64,000 nt of DNA from Luteibacter aegosomaticola (GTDB lineage Bacteria > Pseudomonadota > Gammaproteobacteria > Xanthomonadales > Rhodanobacteraceae), in NCBI RefSeq assembly GCF_023078475.1, contig NZ_CP095741.1, positions 1,922,001 to 1,986,000 of the forward strand. Reading direction: 5' to 3'. Every line of letters starts with the position of its first letter. Position 1 is the stretch's first letter. Below the pieces are notes generated by a model, which worked only from the letters and a program-made list of their open reading frames with translations, had not been told where the DNA came from and did no database searches. Below are positions 27,239-36,213 of this stretch, piece by piece. The position numbers were made by a program, and so were the translations under genes.

Positions 27239-28813
27239 ATGCCGCTGCGCGCTCGTTACGCCCTTCTCCTGCTACCCCTCGCGGTCCTCGCTGGTTGTGC
27301 CTCTGGCGGTGCCCCGCGTCCCGGTAAGGGTGGCAAGGCAACGCCTGAAGTCAATGCGTTGTACGACCGGATGAACCAGGCGAGCAAGGGCTATGAGGCC
27401 GCGATCGACCAGGCGCGCCGTGGCGATACCCAGCAGGCGGCGACCACGCGCAAGCAGGCGCTCGACCAGCTGAAGGACGCCTCGGCGCGTTGCGGCCTGA
27501 CTCCGGGCTGCGACCCGCAGCGTTTCGCGGCAGTGTTCGACCGCCTGCTGCGCCTGAAGGATGGCAGCTTCATTGAAGGCGAGGACGCGGACGATACCGA
27601 GCAGACGGCCGAAGTAGGCGCCCAGCCCGGCGATGCCGCCGGCTCGGTGGTCGTCGGCGCGCTGCCGGAAGCCCAGCGCAGCGTCACGCTGCTCAAGGGT
27701 CAGAAGTTCTCCGACATGATGGTGATGAACGGCCCGGTGAAGGCTGCGCTGGAAATGTGGTTGACCCAGCTGCGCCCGAACCTGATGGACGCGTACGTCA
27801 ACTACCAGATGATGCGCTACAAGATGTGGCCGGCCTACCAGAAGGGCGACCTGCCTGAGGCCCTGCTGTTCGGCATCATGGCCAAGGAATCGGGCGGCAA
27901 GGTCCATGCCGTGTCGCGTTCCGGCGCTTCCGGCCCGCTGCAATTCATGTATGCGACGGGCCTGCGTTTCGGCCTGTCCAGCGATGGCGGCTTTGACCAG
28001 CGCTTCGATCCGACGCTCGCCGCGCAGGCCAATGCGGAGTACATCAACGAGCAGCTCGGCGCGTTCAACAACAACCTCGAGATGACCCTGGCCGCCTACA
28101 ACGGTGGCGAGGGCCGCATGCGCCGTATCGCGGCCGCCAGCCCCGGTGCTGGCTTCTACGACCCCTCCGTCTACGGCCAGATGTCCGCGGAAACCCGCGA
28201 CTACGTGCCGATGGTGCTGGCCGCAGCGTGGCTGTTCCTGCATGCCGACAGCTACCACCTGAAATGGCCGAAGGTCGATGGCGCGCCGGGCCAGATCACC
28301 TTGACCCGGTCGGCCTCGCTTACCGAACTCACTGTATGCCTCGGCTCGGCCGATGACATGCCGCAGGGCTGGTTCCGCACGCTGCGTAACCTCAACCCGC
28401 GTCTCGATCCGCAGATGACCCAGCCGGCCGGCACCCGCCTGGATGTGCCGAAGCAGCTCGAGCGTGCCTACATCGCCAGCTGCGCGGATGGCCCCTGGCC
28501 GATCCTCGCCAGCGACCTGCATAACGCGGTAAAGATCATTGCGCCGCCACCGCCTGCCGCCACATCGGCCGCACTGGCGAATGGCAGCGCCAACGGCCCG
28601 AACGGTCCTGGTCCGCAGTACCAGAACGGCAGCGGGTCATCGTCGAAATCGTCGGGTGGCTCGAAGAGCTACACGGTGCGCAAGGGCGACACGTTGGTGA
28701 GCATTGCACGCAAGAGCAGCTGCGCCGATGTGGAAGACATCGCCAGGATGAATGGCCTGAAGAGCCATGCCCTGCGCGTGGGCCAGTCGCTGAAGGTGCC
28801 GGTCTGCCGCTAA
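27239..28813 (+). CDS. MltD-like lytic transglycosylase lipoprotein
   Basis: A 524-residue murein lytic transglycosylase. The lipobox LAGC ends the signal peptide. The SLT domain spans about 200-340 with catalytic Glu217 in IMAKESGGKVHAVS and the family NNLEMTLAAYNGGEGR block. A Ser/Gly-rich linker leads to one C-terminal LysM repeat (YTVRKGDTLVSIA to LRVGQSLKVP), which binds peptidoglycan. It would cleave glycan strands in the periplasm, anchored in the outer membrane. ATG 27239 sits directly before the hydrophobic stretch. Confidence 0.92.
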   Translation: MPLRARYALLLLPLAVLAGCASGGAPRPGKGGKATPEVNALYDRMNQASKGYEAAIDQARRGDTQQAATTRKQALDQLKDASARCGLTPGCDPQRFAAVFDRLLRLKDGSFIEGEDADDTEQTAEVGAQPGDAAGSVVVGALPEAQRSVTLLKGQKFSDMMVMNGPVKAALEMWLTQLRPNLMDAYVNYQMMRYKMWPAYQKGDLPEALLFGIMAKESGGKVHAVSRSGASGPLQFMYATGLRFGLSSDGGFDQRFDPTLAAQANAEYINEQLGAFNNNLEMTLAAYNGGEGRMRRIAAASPGAGFYDPSVYGQMSAETRDYVPMVLAAAWLFLHADSYHLKWPKVDGAPGQITLTRSASLTELTVCLGSADDMPQGWFRTLRNLNPRLDPQMTQPAGTRLDVPKQLERAYIASCADGPWPILASDLHNAVKIIAPPPPAATSAALANGSANGPNGPGPQYQNGSGSSSKSSGGSKSYTVRKGDTLVSIARKSSCADVEDIARMNGLKSHALRVGQSLKVPVCR

Positions 28814-28826
28814 GCGGCGGCAGACG

Positions 28827-29270
28827 TTACGCGAGGGCGGAGGGTTCCATCCACTCGGTGCCGAAATCACGGCGGTCCGGCGTGGAGAGCTCCTTGATCT
28901 GGCGCATGAGGCGCAGCACCTGGCGGTGCAGCTCATCCATGCCCGGGCGGCGCGAATCCAGCGTCTCGTGGTACACGGCAGCAATCCACAGGGCCACGCC
29001 ACGCGTGGCGATCAGCGGATTATCAGAACGCGCCTTGCCCAGGCCGAGATCCGGCCCGTGGCCGTAGGTGCTGTAGCGCTCGTCGGGCGGCGTGCCATAC
29101 AGGTGCGGAAAATCGCAGGCGGCGGCCTGTTCCATCTCACGGCGAACCAGCTGCTGCAGATCCGCATGGGTGCGGACGGGCAGGGCAAGCACCACGCGTT
29201 CGATATCCGCCAGCTGGCGGCGAAGGCGGATTTCGCGGTTGACGGCGATGAGATGAGTGACCAGACGCAT
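28827..29270 (-). CDS. Conserved-looking protein of unknown function
   Basis: A 147-residue, mostly helical cytosolic protein. ATG 29270 follows GGGGAAG. Features are an Arg-rich N-terminal helix (NREIRLRRQLADIERVV), a CDFPHLYGTPPDERYSTYG loop and a WIAAVYHETLDS helix. No known family was recognised. It converges with the transglycosylase gene (13-bp gap). The 136-bp upstream gap to psd holds the GTCACA/TGTGAC palindrome at 29376. Confidence 0.7.
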   Translation of the reverse strand: MRLVTHLIAVNREIRLRRQLADIERVVLALPVRTHADLQQLVRREMEQAAACDFPHLYGTPPDERYSTYGHGPDLGLGKARSDNPLIATRGVALWIAAVYHETLDSRRPGMDELHRQVLRLMRQIKELSTPDRRDFGTEWMEPSALA

Positions 29271-29375
29271 GACGACTTCCCCTATACGGCACTGCGTGTC
29301 GGGACGCCAACCCATTCCCTTGGCGTCCGAGGGTCAAAGCATACTGTGGCGTTACGTCAAATGTAAGACGTTTTC

Positions 29376-29388
29376 GTCACATTGTGAC
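29376..29388. promoter_or_regulatory. GTCACA-T-TGTGAC palindrome
   Basis: A perfect 6-bp inverted repeat with one-base spacer, between the end of psd and the start of the unknown gene at 29270. It lacks a T-tract on either strand, so it is more like an operator than a terminator. Confidence 0.3.
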
Positions 29389-29406
29389 GCGTAGGGTCAA
29401 CCGATT

Positions 29407-30252
29407 TTAAACGCCACCCGCCCACTTACCGAGCCGCTGGCCTACCGTAACCTGCTGTTGCGGCTGGAGATTGTCCAGTTCGTAACCTTCGGGGAGCAGT
29501 AGAATTACGGTAGAGCCCATGTTGAAGCGAGCCATTTCGGCAAAGCGCTCGAGCTTCACGCCCCGCGAGCTGCAATCCGTGCGGATGATGTCCGACGCAT
29601 AGGGGGGAATGGCCAGGCCATCCCACACCGTCGCCACGCTCGACACCAGGATCGCGCCGACCATGACCGATACGAACGGACCGTGGGCGCCTTCAAAGCT
29701 GCACACCAGCCGCTCGTTGCGAGCGAACAGGCGCGGGATCGCTTCGACCGCGAACGGCGCGACGCTGAAGATGCGCCCCGGCACATGGGTGGTACCGGCC
29801 AGGGTGCCTTCCAGCGGCATGTGCACGCGGTGGTAATCGCGTGGCGACAAGTAGATGGTCGCGAAGCTGCCGTTGCGGAACGGGGCGGCGGCTTCCTCGC
29901 TGCCGAGTAGTTCGGCAGCGGTGTACTCCTGGCCCTTGGCCTGGAAGATCCGGCCATCGCGGATGCGGCCCGACTGGCTGATGCGGCCATCGGCGGGGCA
30001 GAGGATCGCCTGCGGGTCGGGATCGGCCACGCGCGCGCCAGGCTTCAGCTTACGGGTGAAAAACGCGTTGAAATGCGGGTACGCCAGCGGATCGGGCTGG
30101 GCCGCCTGCGCCATGTCCACGTTGTAGTTCCGCACGATCGTCTGGATCAGGTAGTTCTTCCATGGCGTCCACTCCCAGCGCGTCGCCTGGTAGACGATCC
30201 GGGAAAGGAAGCGGTGCGGGAGGATGTACTGCAACAGGACACTGGGTTTCAT
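29407..30252 (-). CDS. psd: Phosphatidylserine decarboxylase
   Basis: A 281-residue proenzyme that makes phosphatidylethanolamine. The self-cleavage site is FNMGSTVILLLP, with Ser becoming the pyruvoyl group; this is MGST rather than the LGST of E. coli, a tolerated variant. Other motifs are CPADGRISQ and YLSPRDYHRVHMP, which includes the catalytic His. ATG 30252 gives MKPSVLLQYILPHRFLSR, the family's usual start. It appears monocistronic and divergent from the first autotransporter. Confidence 0.96.
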   Translation of the reverse strand: MKPSVLLQYILPHRFLSRIVYQATRWEWTPWKNYLIQTIVRNYNVDMAQAAQPDPLAYPHFNAFFTRKLKPGARVADPDPQAILCPADGRISQSGRIRDGRIFQAKGQEYTAAELLGSEEAAAPFRNGSFATIYLSPRDYHRVHMPLEGTLAGTTHVPGRIFSVAPFAVEAIPRLFARNERLVCSFEGAHGPFVSVMVGAILVSSVATVWDGLAIPPYASDIIRTDCSSRGVKLERFAEMARFNMGSTVILLLPEGYELDNLQPQQQVTVGQRLGKWAGGV

Positions 30253-30348
30253 CGCGGGGAGTATAGGGGACTCGCGCCGATCCACCAGCACCCCCACCCA
30301 CGGAGGCGTCGGCCCCCGTCGTGCACGTTTCCTTCATCTTGCGGAATC

Positions 30349-30354
30349 TATAGA
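30349..30354 (+). promoter_or_regulatory. Candidate -10 box of first autotransporter
   Basis: TATAGA lies in a block (CTTCATCTTGCGGAATC then TATAGACA) that recurs before the second autotransporter as TTCATTGCCGAATCCGTATACA. Conservation of this block upstream of both leaders supports a promoter. The -35 element is unclear. Confidence 0.35.
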
Positions 30355-30359
30355 CAGAC

Positions 30360-30527
30360 CCGGAGGCGAACCGCAACGGATACGTGCGGTCCGCCGCTCT
30401 GCACGAGCGGGCCATGAGGCCCCGGGGGTGGGAGCGGAGGAGGGGGCCTTTCGCAGTACCCGGGCAACGCGTTGCCTACCCGTGCGCCTTGCCGCTCCGG
30501 ACGGCGGCGCTAACGGGGTACAAGAAC
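30360..30527 (+). promoter_or_regulatory. Structured 5' leader of first autotransporter
   Basis: This stretch between the likely promoter and ATG 30528 shares ordered blocks with the leader at 36053: GGAGGCG, GCTCTGCACG, a GAGGGGGC segment, CCGGGCA, CCCGTGCG and CCGCTCCGGACGGCGG. A hairpin ACCGCA/TGCGGT occurs at 30370-30390. GCACG can pair with CGTGC, and GGAGCGG with CCGCTCC downstream. It could be a cis-acting RNA. No known riboswitch class was recognised. Confidence 0.5.
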
Positions 30528-33500
30528 ATGACAACCTGTGTAGCGCTCAACCGCCGCCCCGCTATGGGCGGCGCCTCCCGTGCTGTGCTCGCGCTTGCCA
30601 TCGCCGCCGCCTTGCTTGCCCCTGGCCCTGGGGCGGCGCAGACGGTCACCGTGCCGAACTACAACCCTATCGATAACGATAACCAGGTCGGTGTCACCGA
30701 CGTCCCGGTGGGTAGCACGCTTACGCTCAATGGCACGGCCCCCCAGTTCGTCACTGGCGAGACCGGCAGCCAGAACACCACGCTGCAGGCACTACAGGAC
30801 GCCAACCGGATCACCGGAGGCGCGCAGTGGATCGGCGTACCCCGCATGAATCCGGGCACGCAGAACTTCGGTATCACGGTCAAGGATCCGATCACCGGCA
30901 CCAACCAGGTGGTATCGGTCTATAACTCGGCGAGCTTTACCGACCTGATCCCCGTGACCGCCCAGACGATGGTGCCGGACGTCGGCAATGTCGGTGATAA
31001 CCAGTACATCAACATGCGCATCGGCCAGGTGACCTCGGGCGGCGGCACGCTCAACGTCGCGATGGGCACCGCGGGCGCGGCCAGCACAGCGGCGAACAAC
31101 AGCTTCACGCTGGCCGCCAAGCAGAGCGAGCTCTTCGTTGCCGACGGCACGGGGAGCGCGGATAGCACGATCAACTGGCAACAGAACAACCGCTTCACCT
31201 TTATCGGTGACCAGGCGCCGACCACGACCCAGTCGTATTCGGTGACCTATGTATCGGCCTACGGCGGTACGTTCAGCGTGACCGATGCCAATGGGGTCAC
31301 CACGACCCATACCGTCACCGATACCGCGTCGCTCAAGGCCTATAACAACTTCCTGATCGCGGGCATCCAGAACGGATCGATTGCCTATGCGCAGTACACG
31401 GCCCTGTTCAACAAGGCCTATACGTACAGCACGCAGAACATTACGTACAACGTGACGGCCAACGATGAACTCGACGGCTTCCAGCCCGTCGGTATGCGTG
31501 TGGTCATGGAACTGGACGGTGCGCGCGCTCATGGCAATGTACTGCCGGGCGCCGTACTGGAAGGCGTGAATACGAATGGCGGTCTGATCCGCGCGACGGC
31601 GGGTGCCACCGTCAACGTGCAGGGCACGGTCGGCGCCGCGGGAACCAGTGGCGATCGCGTCGCCCTTGAACTCATGAGCTCGACCGGTACCAACAGTGGT
31701 GTCATCAACGGCGGCTTCTTCGGTAGCACGACGGTGCTGCCGAGCACGTATGGCCTGAATACCGTCGACCTCAACGGTACCGCGATGGGCGCGTCGACCT
31801 TTACCAATAGCGCGACGGGCATCATCAACGCGGCGCTGGGTACGGTGAACGGAGCGGGCGTGACCAATGGCATCCGCATGGGTGCGTCGTCCACGGCGAC
31901 CAACGATGGCAGTATCAATGTCGGCGTCACGGGATCACGTTCCAACGGATCGATCAACGGCGTGCTTATTGCCGCTCCTACGGCGGCATTCACCAATGCG
32001 GGCCTCATTTACATCGGCCGCGGCCCGCAGGCGTTGTCCAGCGATACGCCGGCCGATGTCGCGTTGAACCAGGCGACGCTCACGACAGGCATCAACGTAT
32101 CGAGCGCCGGCACGGTCAATAACACGGGGGCGATCACGATCGGTACGCTGACGCAGAATGCCGCGGCCATGCTGGTCACCGCACCAGGCGCCACCGTCAC
32201 GAACTCGGGCACGATCAACATCACGGGCAGGGCGGCGGCCGTGCCGCGGGAAAACATCGGTATCTCCGTGGTAAATGCAGGCGCCACGGGCTCGGTATCG
32301 AACACGGGCACGATCAATGTGACCGGCGTGAATGGCACGGCGCTGAAGGCGGTCTCCACGGCGGGCACGCCATCGCTCATTCACTCCACCGGCTCGATCA
32401 ACGTAGCGGGTGGCGCCGATCCGTCGAGCGGCACGCGCAATTACGGCGTATGGGTCGAAGGCCAGGGCAGCGCCACCGCCACGGGCGACATCCAGGGGCC
32501 GGTGAACCTGACCGGCGACGGGGCCATCGGTATCCACGCGCGCGGCCAGGCCACGGTGAACGTCGCCGCTGGCTCGGCACCCACCTTCAGTGGTGGCAGC
32601 AAGCAGATCGGCTTCTTTGCATTCGGCAACAACGCGAAGATCAACGTGGGAGCGGGTGCGGCGCTTGATGTCTCCACGCCGCAATCCACGCTGTTCCGCC
32701 TGGATAGCGGAGCTGACTTCGATGGGACGGGACTGACGGTCACGGTCTCCGGCGCGCAGGCCACCGGCGTCCTGGGCTCAGGCACCGGGTCCGTGCTCAG
32801 CACGAAGAACGCGGTCATCCACGTGACCGGGGCTGGCGCGCAAGGCGTGGTAGCGGAGGGTGGTTCGACGGCGACGATCGACGCCGCGACCACGATGACG
32901 CTCACCGGCGCGGGTGCCATCGCCGGCGTGGCGGACGGGCAGAAGCATGACCTCACTGGCGCGGCGACGGGCGGTGTCTCGACGGCCACCTCCGTTACGA
33001 GCCTTGCGACGTTGAACGCCTCGACGGCGGGCGTCATCGGTCTGATCGCGCGCAACAAGGCCACGCTGGTGAACGCGGGCGCGATCAACTTCAGCGGCGC
33101 GAGCGCGACGGGACTTATCGTCGAGACGAGCGCGGTGGCGACCAACAGCGGGACTGTCACGATGGGCGGCCCCGAGGCAACGGGCGCGATCCTTCGTAGC
33201 GCAGGCTCGCTGGCCAACAACGGCAACATTACCGTTGCGAATGGCACGGGTGTGCGCGTCGAGGGTGCCGGCAGCGTCCTCAATCCGGCTGGGTCGATCA
33301 CGGTGAATGATGGTCACGCCGGTGTCTGGCTGGTGTCGGGCGCCAGTCTCACGTTGGGGAGTGGCAACTCGGCCATCACCACCCGTGGTAGCGCCCATGG
33401 CGTGCTCGTGGATAGCGGTTCCGGGCCGCTGGTGGCCAACGGCACCACGATCACCACGCTGGGTAGCGGTAACGCCATCGAGAACGCAGCGGAAACAAGC

Positions 33501-35942
33501 GCCATCACGCTGAACGGCGCCACCTTGCACTCGGGTAGCGGAGCCGGGTTGCGTACGGCGGTGTCCATCGATCCCGCATCCCGTGCGACGTTTGATGTCG
33601 ATGGCGGCGGTGTGGGTTATGCGTTCCGCCACGCAGATGGCTCGATGACCACGGGTGATCTCAACGTGGGCAGTGGCATCGCGATCCTCGGTAACGGGGC
33701 GGGGAGCACGGGCATCCAGGCGCTGACGACCGGGGCGGTGAACACGGCGGCGAATGTCACCATGGCCGCGGGCGCCGGTTCCGCACTGGTGGCCGGTACC
33801 GCATCGTCAGTGGCGAATAGCGGGAATCTCGTTTCCGCCAGCACGAGCGCGCCCGTCGTTGATCTCGCCAACGGCGGCGGCACCACGCTTACCAATACCG
33901 GAACCATCCAGGCCGTGTCGCCGGCCGCCGTGGCCGTGCGCGGAAGCGCGGGGAGCGACAACATCATGCTCGCTGGGGGTGGCGTGCAGGGCGAGATCGC
34001 GACGGGAGAAGGTGGCGATACCTTCCACTGGAGTGCGGGCACGCTCAACGGCGGCCTGACGATGGGGAGTGCAAACAATACGGCGACGTTGGACGCCGTC
34101 GATACCGCCAGCACGTATCACCTGGTGGCTGGCGCGGGCGGCGGCAATACGTTGAACTTCAACGGCACCGAGGCCCGCGGCGGCACATTCGACACCGATA
34201 CCCTGGACAAGGGCATCAACCTTCGAGGCTGGAATACCTTCAACCTCTCGAACGGCGCGAGCTTCACCTTGACCGACAACCTCAAGCTAGCCGGAAGTGA
34301 TGTCAACATCGATGCGTCGTCCACGCTCTTCACCGGCGATAACGTGCACCCGGTGATCTCGGCCGCCACGCCTGCAGGGGCGAACGTCAACAATGCAGGC
34401 CTCATCGATCTCACGAACGGCGGAGGTTCGCCGGGCAATACACTGACCATCGATGGCAACTATACCGGTGGCCCCGGCATGCTGAAGCTGGTGACGACGC
34501 TCGACGCGGGCGGCCCGCTCGCCGCGCAAACGACCGATCGCTTGCTGGTGCAGGGCGACGCCAGCGGCGAGACCGTCCTGGATATCACGCCGTCGTCGCT
34601 CAGTACGGGCGCACTCACGGATCTCAATCGCAACGGCTACGTTGAGGCGGGTGAAGGCATCTCCGTGGTGCAGGTGGCGGGTACCTCGACGGGTGGCGCG
34701 TTCCGCGTCGATGGTGGCTACCTCGCCTTCGGGCCATATCAGTACGGGCTTTACGCATTCCAGCCTGGGTCGAGCGATGCCGCACAGCGCGTCGTGGGTG
34801 GTGCCAGCTCGGGCAATGCGTTCTGGGATTACCGCCTGGCCAATGTCATCGTCTGCAACGGGCCATGCCCGGTGACCACGGCCACGCCGGGACCCACGCC
34901 GCCCCCCGGGCAGGCGTATATCGCGCCACCACCGGCGACAGGCCCGCTGGCAGCGGCCGACTCGCGCCCGGCCGTGGTGCCGCAGGTGCCAGTATCCATC
35001 GTCTCGCCTTCCGCCCTCGCGTTTTACGGCTATCGCGCCATCGATAACCTGCACCGCCGGCTCGGTGAGGTGCGCAACATGGACGACCTTGGCGAGGGTC
35101 TCGGTGGCGAAACCTTCGTGCGTTACTTCGGCGGCGATTACACGTATTCCACCAATCGTGCCTTCCGTGATTATGGCTACGACTACGATATGGACATGCG
35201 CGCCGTGCAGGTCGGCACGAACATCTTTGCGATCGATGCGGGTCAGTCGACGTTGCGCGCAGGGATTGCGTACACGCATGGCACGACACAACTGGATCCG
35301 AAGGCCGCGGACGGTTATAGCCACGCAAAGCTGTACACCAACTCGATCGCCATGTTCCTCACCTGGCAACACGCCTCCGGCTACTACATCGACGTGATCG
35401 CTTCGGGTGATCGCCACGCGGGGGATGTGGACACGGCGCGTGCGAAAGGCGCGGCGCGCATCACCGGTTCGGGTTGGGAAGGTTCGATTGAAACCGGATA
35501 CCCCTTCCGTTTCGACGGCGGCTGGGAACTCGAACCGCAACTGCAACTGATCCGCCAGCATGTCGGGTTACGCGACCAGCTGGATGTGGATCACGTCACC
35601 ACCCGCTATGCGCCGTTCGAGCAGACGGTCGGGCGCGCAGGCCTGCGCTTTGACCGCACGTGGACGACCGACGGCGGGAGCCGGTTCACCCCCTATGCCC
35701 GGGCCAACTACATCAAGGGCTGGGGCGGTGTTTCGAAGATCGTGGTCGGGGCGGAGGGTTTCGACTTCTCCCAATCGTTCGGCGGCGGGAAGTTCGGGCA
35801 GATGGTGGAGCTGGGGCTGGGCGGGACCTGGGCCTGGCGGAACCGGCTGTCCCTCTACGGCGAAGGCGATTGGCAGGACAACGTAGGCACCGCGGGTGCG
35901 CGGGGCTGGGCCGCCAATCTGGGCCTCCGCTGGGACTTCTGA
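30528..35942 (+). CDS. Giant autotransporter adhesin-like protein, copy 1
   Basis: A 1804-residue type Va autotransporter. The signal peptide covers about residues 1-38 and ends PGAAQ. A non-repetitive N-terminal domain of about 300 residues follows (VPNYNPIDNDNQVG, NVGDNQYINMRIGQV). The passenger is then a Gly/Thr/Ala/Asn-rich beta-helix with many NxGTINV-like rungs. The C-terminal beta-barrel starts near residue 1515 (GGETFVRYFGGDY) and ends in the terminal aromatic GLRWDF. ATG 30528 is chosen because the signal peptide begins there. It shares strong similarity along its length with the next gene. Adhesion or biofilm is the usual role, but no protease motif or binding site was identified. 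Confidence 0.92.
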   Translation: MTTCVALNRRPAMGGASRAVLALAIAAALLAPGPGAAQTVTVPNYNPIDNDNQVGVTDVPVGSTLTLNGTAPQFVTGETGSQNTTLQALQDANRITGGAQWIGVPRMNPGTQNFGITVKDPITGTNQVVSVYNSASFTDLIPVTAQTMVPDVGNVGDNQYINMRIGQVTSGGGTLNVAMGTAGAASTAANNSFTLAAKQSELFVADGTGSADSTINWQQNNRFTFIGDQAPTTTQSYSVTYVSAYGGTFSVTDANGVTTTHTVTDTASLKAYNNFLIAGIQNGSIAYAQYTALFNKAYTYSTQNITYNVTANDELDGFQPVGMRVVMELDGARAHGNVLPGAVLEGVNTNGGLIRATAGATVNVQGTVGAAGTSGDRVALELMSSTGTNSGVINGGFFGSTTVLPSTYGLNTVDLNGTAMGASTFTNSATGIINAALGTVNGAGVTNGIRMGASSTATNDGSINVGVTGSRSNGSINGVLIAAPTAAFTNAGLIYIGRGPQALSSDTPADVALNQATLTTGINVSSAGTVNNTGAITIGTLTQNAAAMLVTAPGATVTNSGTINITGRAAAVPRENIGISVVNAGATGSVSNTGTINVTGVNGTALKAVSTAGTPSLIHSTGSINVAGGADPSSGTRNYGVWVEGQGSATATGDIQGPVNLTGDGAIGIHARGQATVNVAAGSAPTFSGGSKQIGFFAFGNNAKINVGAGAALDVSTPQSTLFRLDSGADFDGTGLTVTVSGAQATGVLGSGTGSVLSTKNAVIHVTGAGAQGVVAEGGSTATIDAATTMTLTGAGAIAGVADGQKHDLTGAATGGVSTATSVTSLATLNASTAGVIGLIARNKATLVNAGAINFSGASATGLIVETSAVATNSGTVTMGGPEATGAILRSAGSLANNGNITVANGTGVRVEGAGSVLNPAGSITVNDGHAGVWLVSGASLTLGSGNSAITTRGSAHGVLVDSGSGPLVANGTTITTLGSGNAIENAAETSAITLNGATLHSGSGAGLRTAVSIDPASRATFDVDGGGVGYAFRHADGSMTTGDLNVGSGIAILGNGAGSTGIQALTTGAVNTAANVTMAAGAGSALVAGTASSVANSGNLVSASTSAPVVDLANGGGTTLTNTGTIQAVSPAAVAVRGSAGSDNIMLAGGGVQGEIATGEGGDTFHWSAGTLNGGLTMGSANNTATLDAVDTASTYHLVAGAGGGNTLNFNGTEARGGTFDTDTLDKGINLRGWNTFNLSNGASFTLTDNLKLAGSDVNIDASSTLFTGDNVHPVISAATPAGANVNNAGLIDLTNGGGSPGNTLTIDGNYTGGPGMLKLVTTLDAGGPLAAQTTDRLLVQGDASGETVLDITPSSLSTGALTDLNRNGYVEAGEGISVVQVAGTSTGGAFRVDGGYLAFGPYQYGLYAFQPGSSDAAQRVVGGASSGNAFWDYRLANVIVCNGPCPVTTATPGPTPPPGQAYIAPPPATGPLAAADSRPAVVPQVPVSIVSPSALAFYGYRAIDNLHRRLGEVRNMDDLGEGLGGETFVRYFGGDYTYSTNRAFRDYGYDYDMDMRAVQVGTNIFAIDAGQSTLRAGIAYTHGTTQLDPKAADGYSHAKLYTNSIAMFLTWQHASGYYIDVIASGDRHAGDVDTARAKGAARITGSGWEGSIETGYPFRFDGGWELEPQLQLIRQHVGLRDQLDVDHVTTRYAPFEQTVGRAGLRFDRTWTTDGGSRFTPYARANYIKGWGGVSKIVVGAEGFDFSQSFGGGKFGQMVELGLGGTWAWRNRLSLYGEGDWQDNVGTAGARGWAANLGLRWDF

Positions 35943-35951
35943 CCACGCTGT

Positions 35952-35979
35952 TGTAGGAGCGCGCAAGCGCGCTCCTACA
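35952..35979. repeat. 28-bp perfect palindrome after autotransporter 1
   Basis: TGTAGGAGCGCGC, two A, then the exact complement: 13-bp arms. It lies nine bases after the TGA and is identical to the copy after the second autotransporter. It may act as a terminator or mRNA-stabilising hairpin and belongs to the REP-like GTAGGAGCGCGC class. Confidence 0.92.
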
Positions 35980-36041
35980 GGGGCTGTCTGTTGAATTAAC
36001 GTGAATTACCACTTTCGACAATTTCTTCATTGCCGAATCCG

Positions 36042-36047
36042 TATACA
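36042..36047 (+). promoter_or_regulatory. Candidate -10 box of second autotransporter
   Basis: TATACA lies in the block conserved with the region upstream of copy 1. The region before it is AT-richer than the surroundings. Confidence 0.35.
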
Positions 36048-36052
36048 CGTTT

Positions 36053-36213
36053 CCGGAGGCGGCTTCAGCAACCCTTTGTTGCTGGCCGCTGCTCTGCACG
36101 GTGGCCGCCAGGCTCCGGGTGGGGCGGAGTGAGGGGGCTCGCTCATCCGGGCAGGGTTGCGCCCGTGCGTCAAAGCCGCTCCGGACGGCGGCTTTATCGG
36201 GAAGCCCTACAAC
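36053..36213 (+). promoter_or_regulatory. Structured 5' leader of second autotransporter
   Basis: The counterpart of the leader at 30360. The first hairpin is CAGCAA/TTGCTG (36066-36084), different in sequence but equal in position and stem length to the hairpin in leader 1, so the stem is conserved through compensating changes. GCACG/CGTGC and CGGAG/CTCCG pairings are also kept. Confidence 0.5.

Noticed and set aside
29376..29388. Terminator for psd
   Set aside because: The hairpin is short and is not followed by a T-run on the psd strand.
36053..36213. Resemblance of the GCCAGGCTC stretch in the second leader to the SAH riboswitch
   Set aside because: The other conserved SAH-riboswitch segments are missing and the first leader lacks this stretch.
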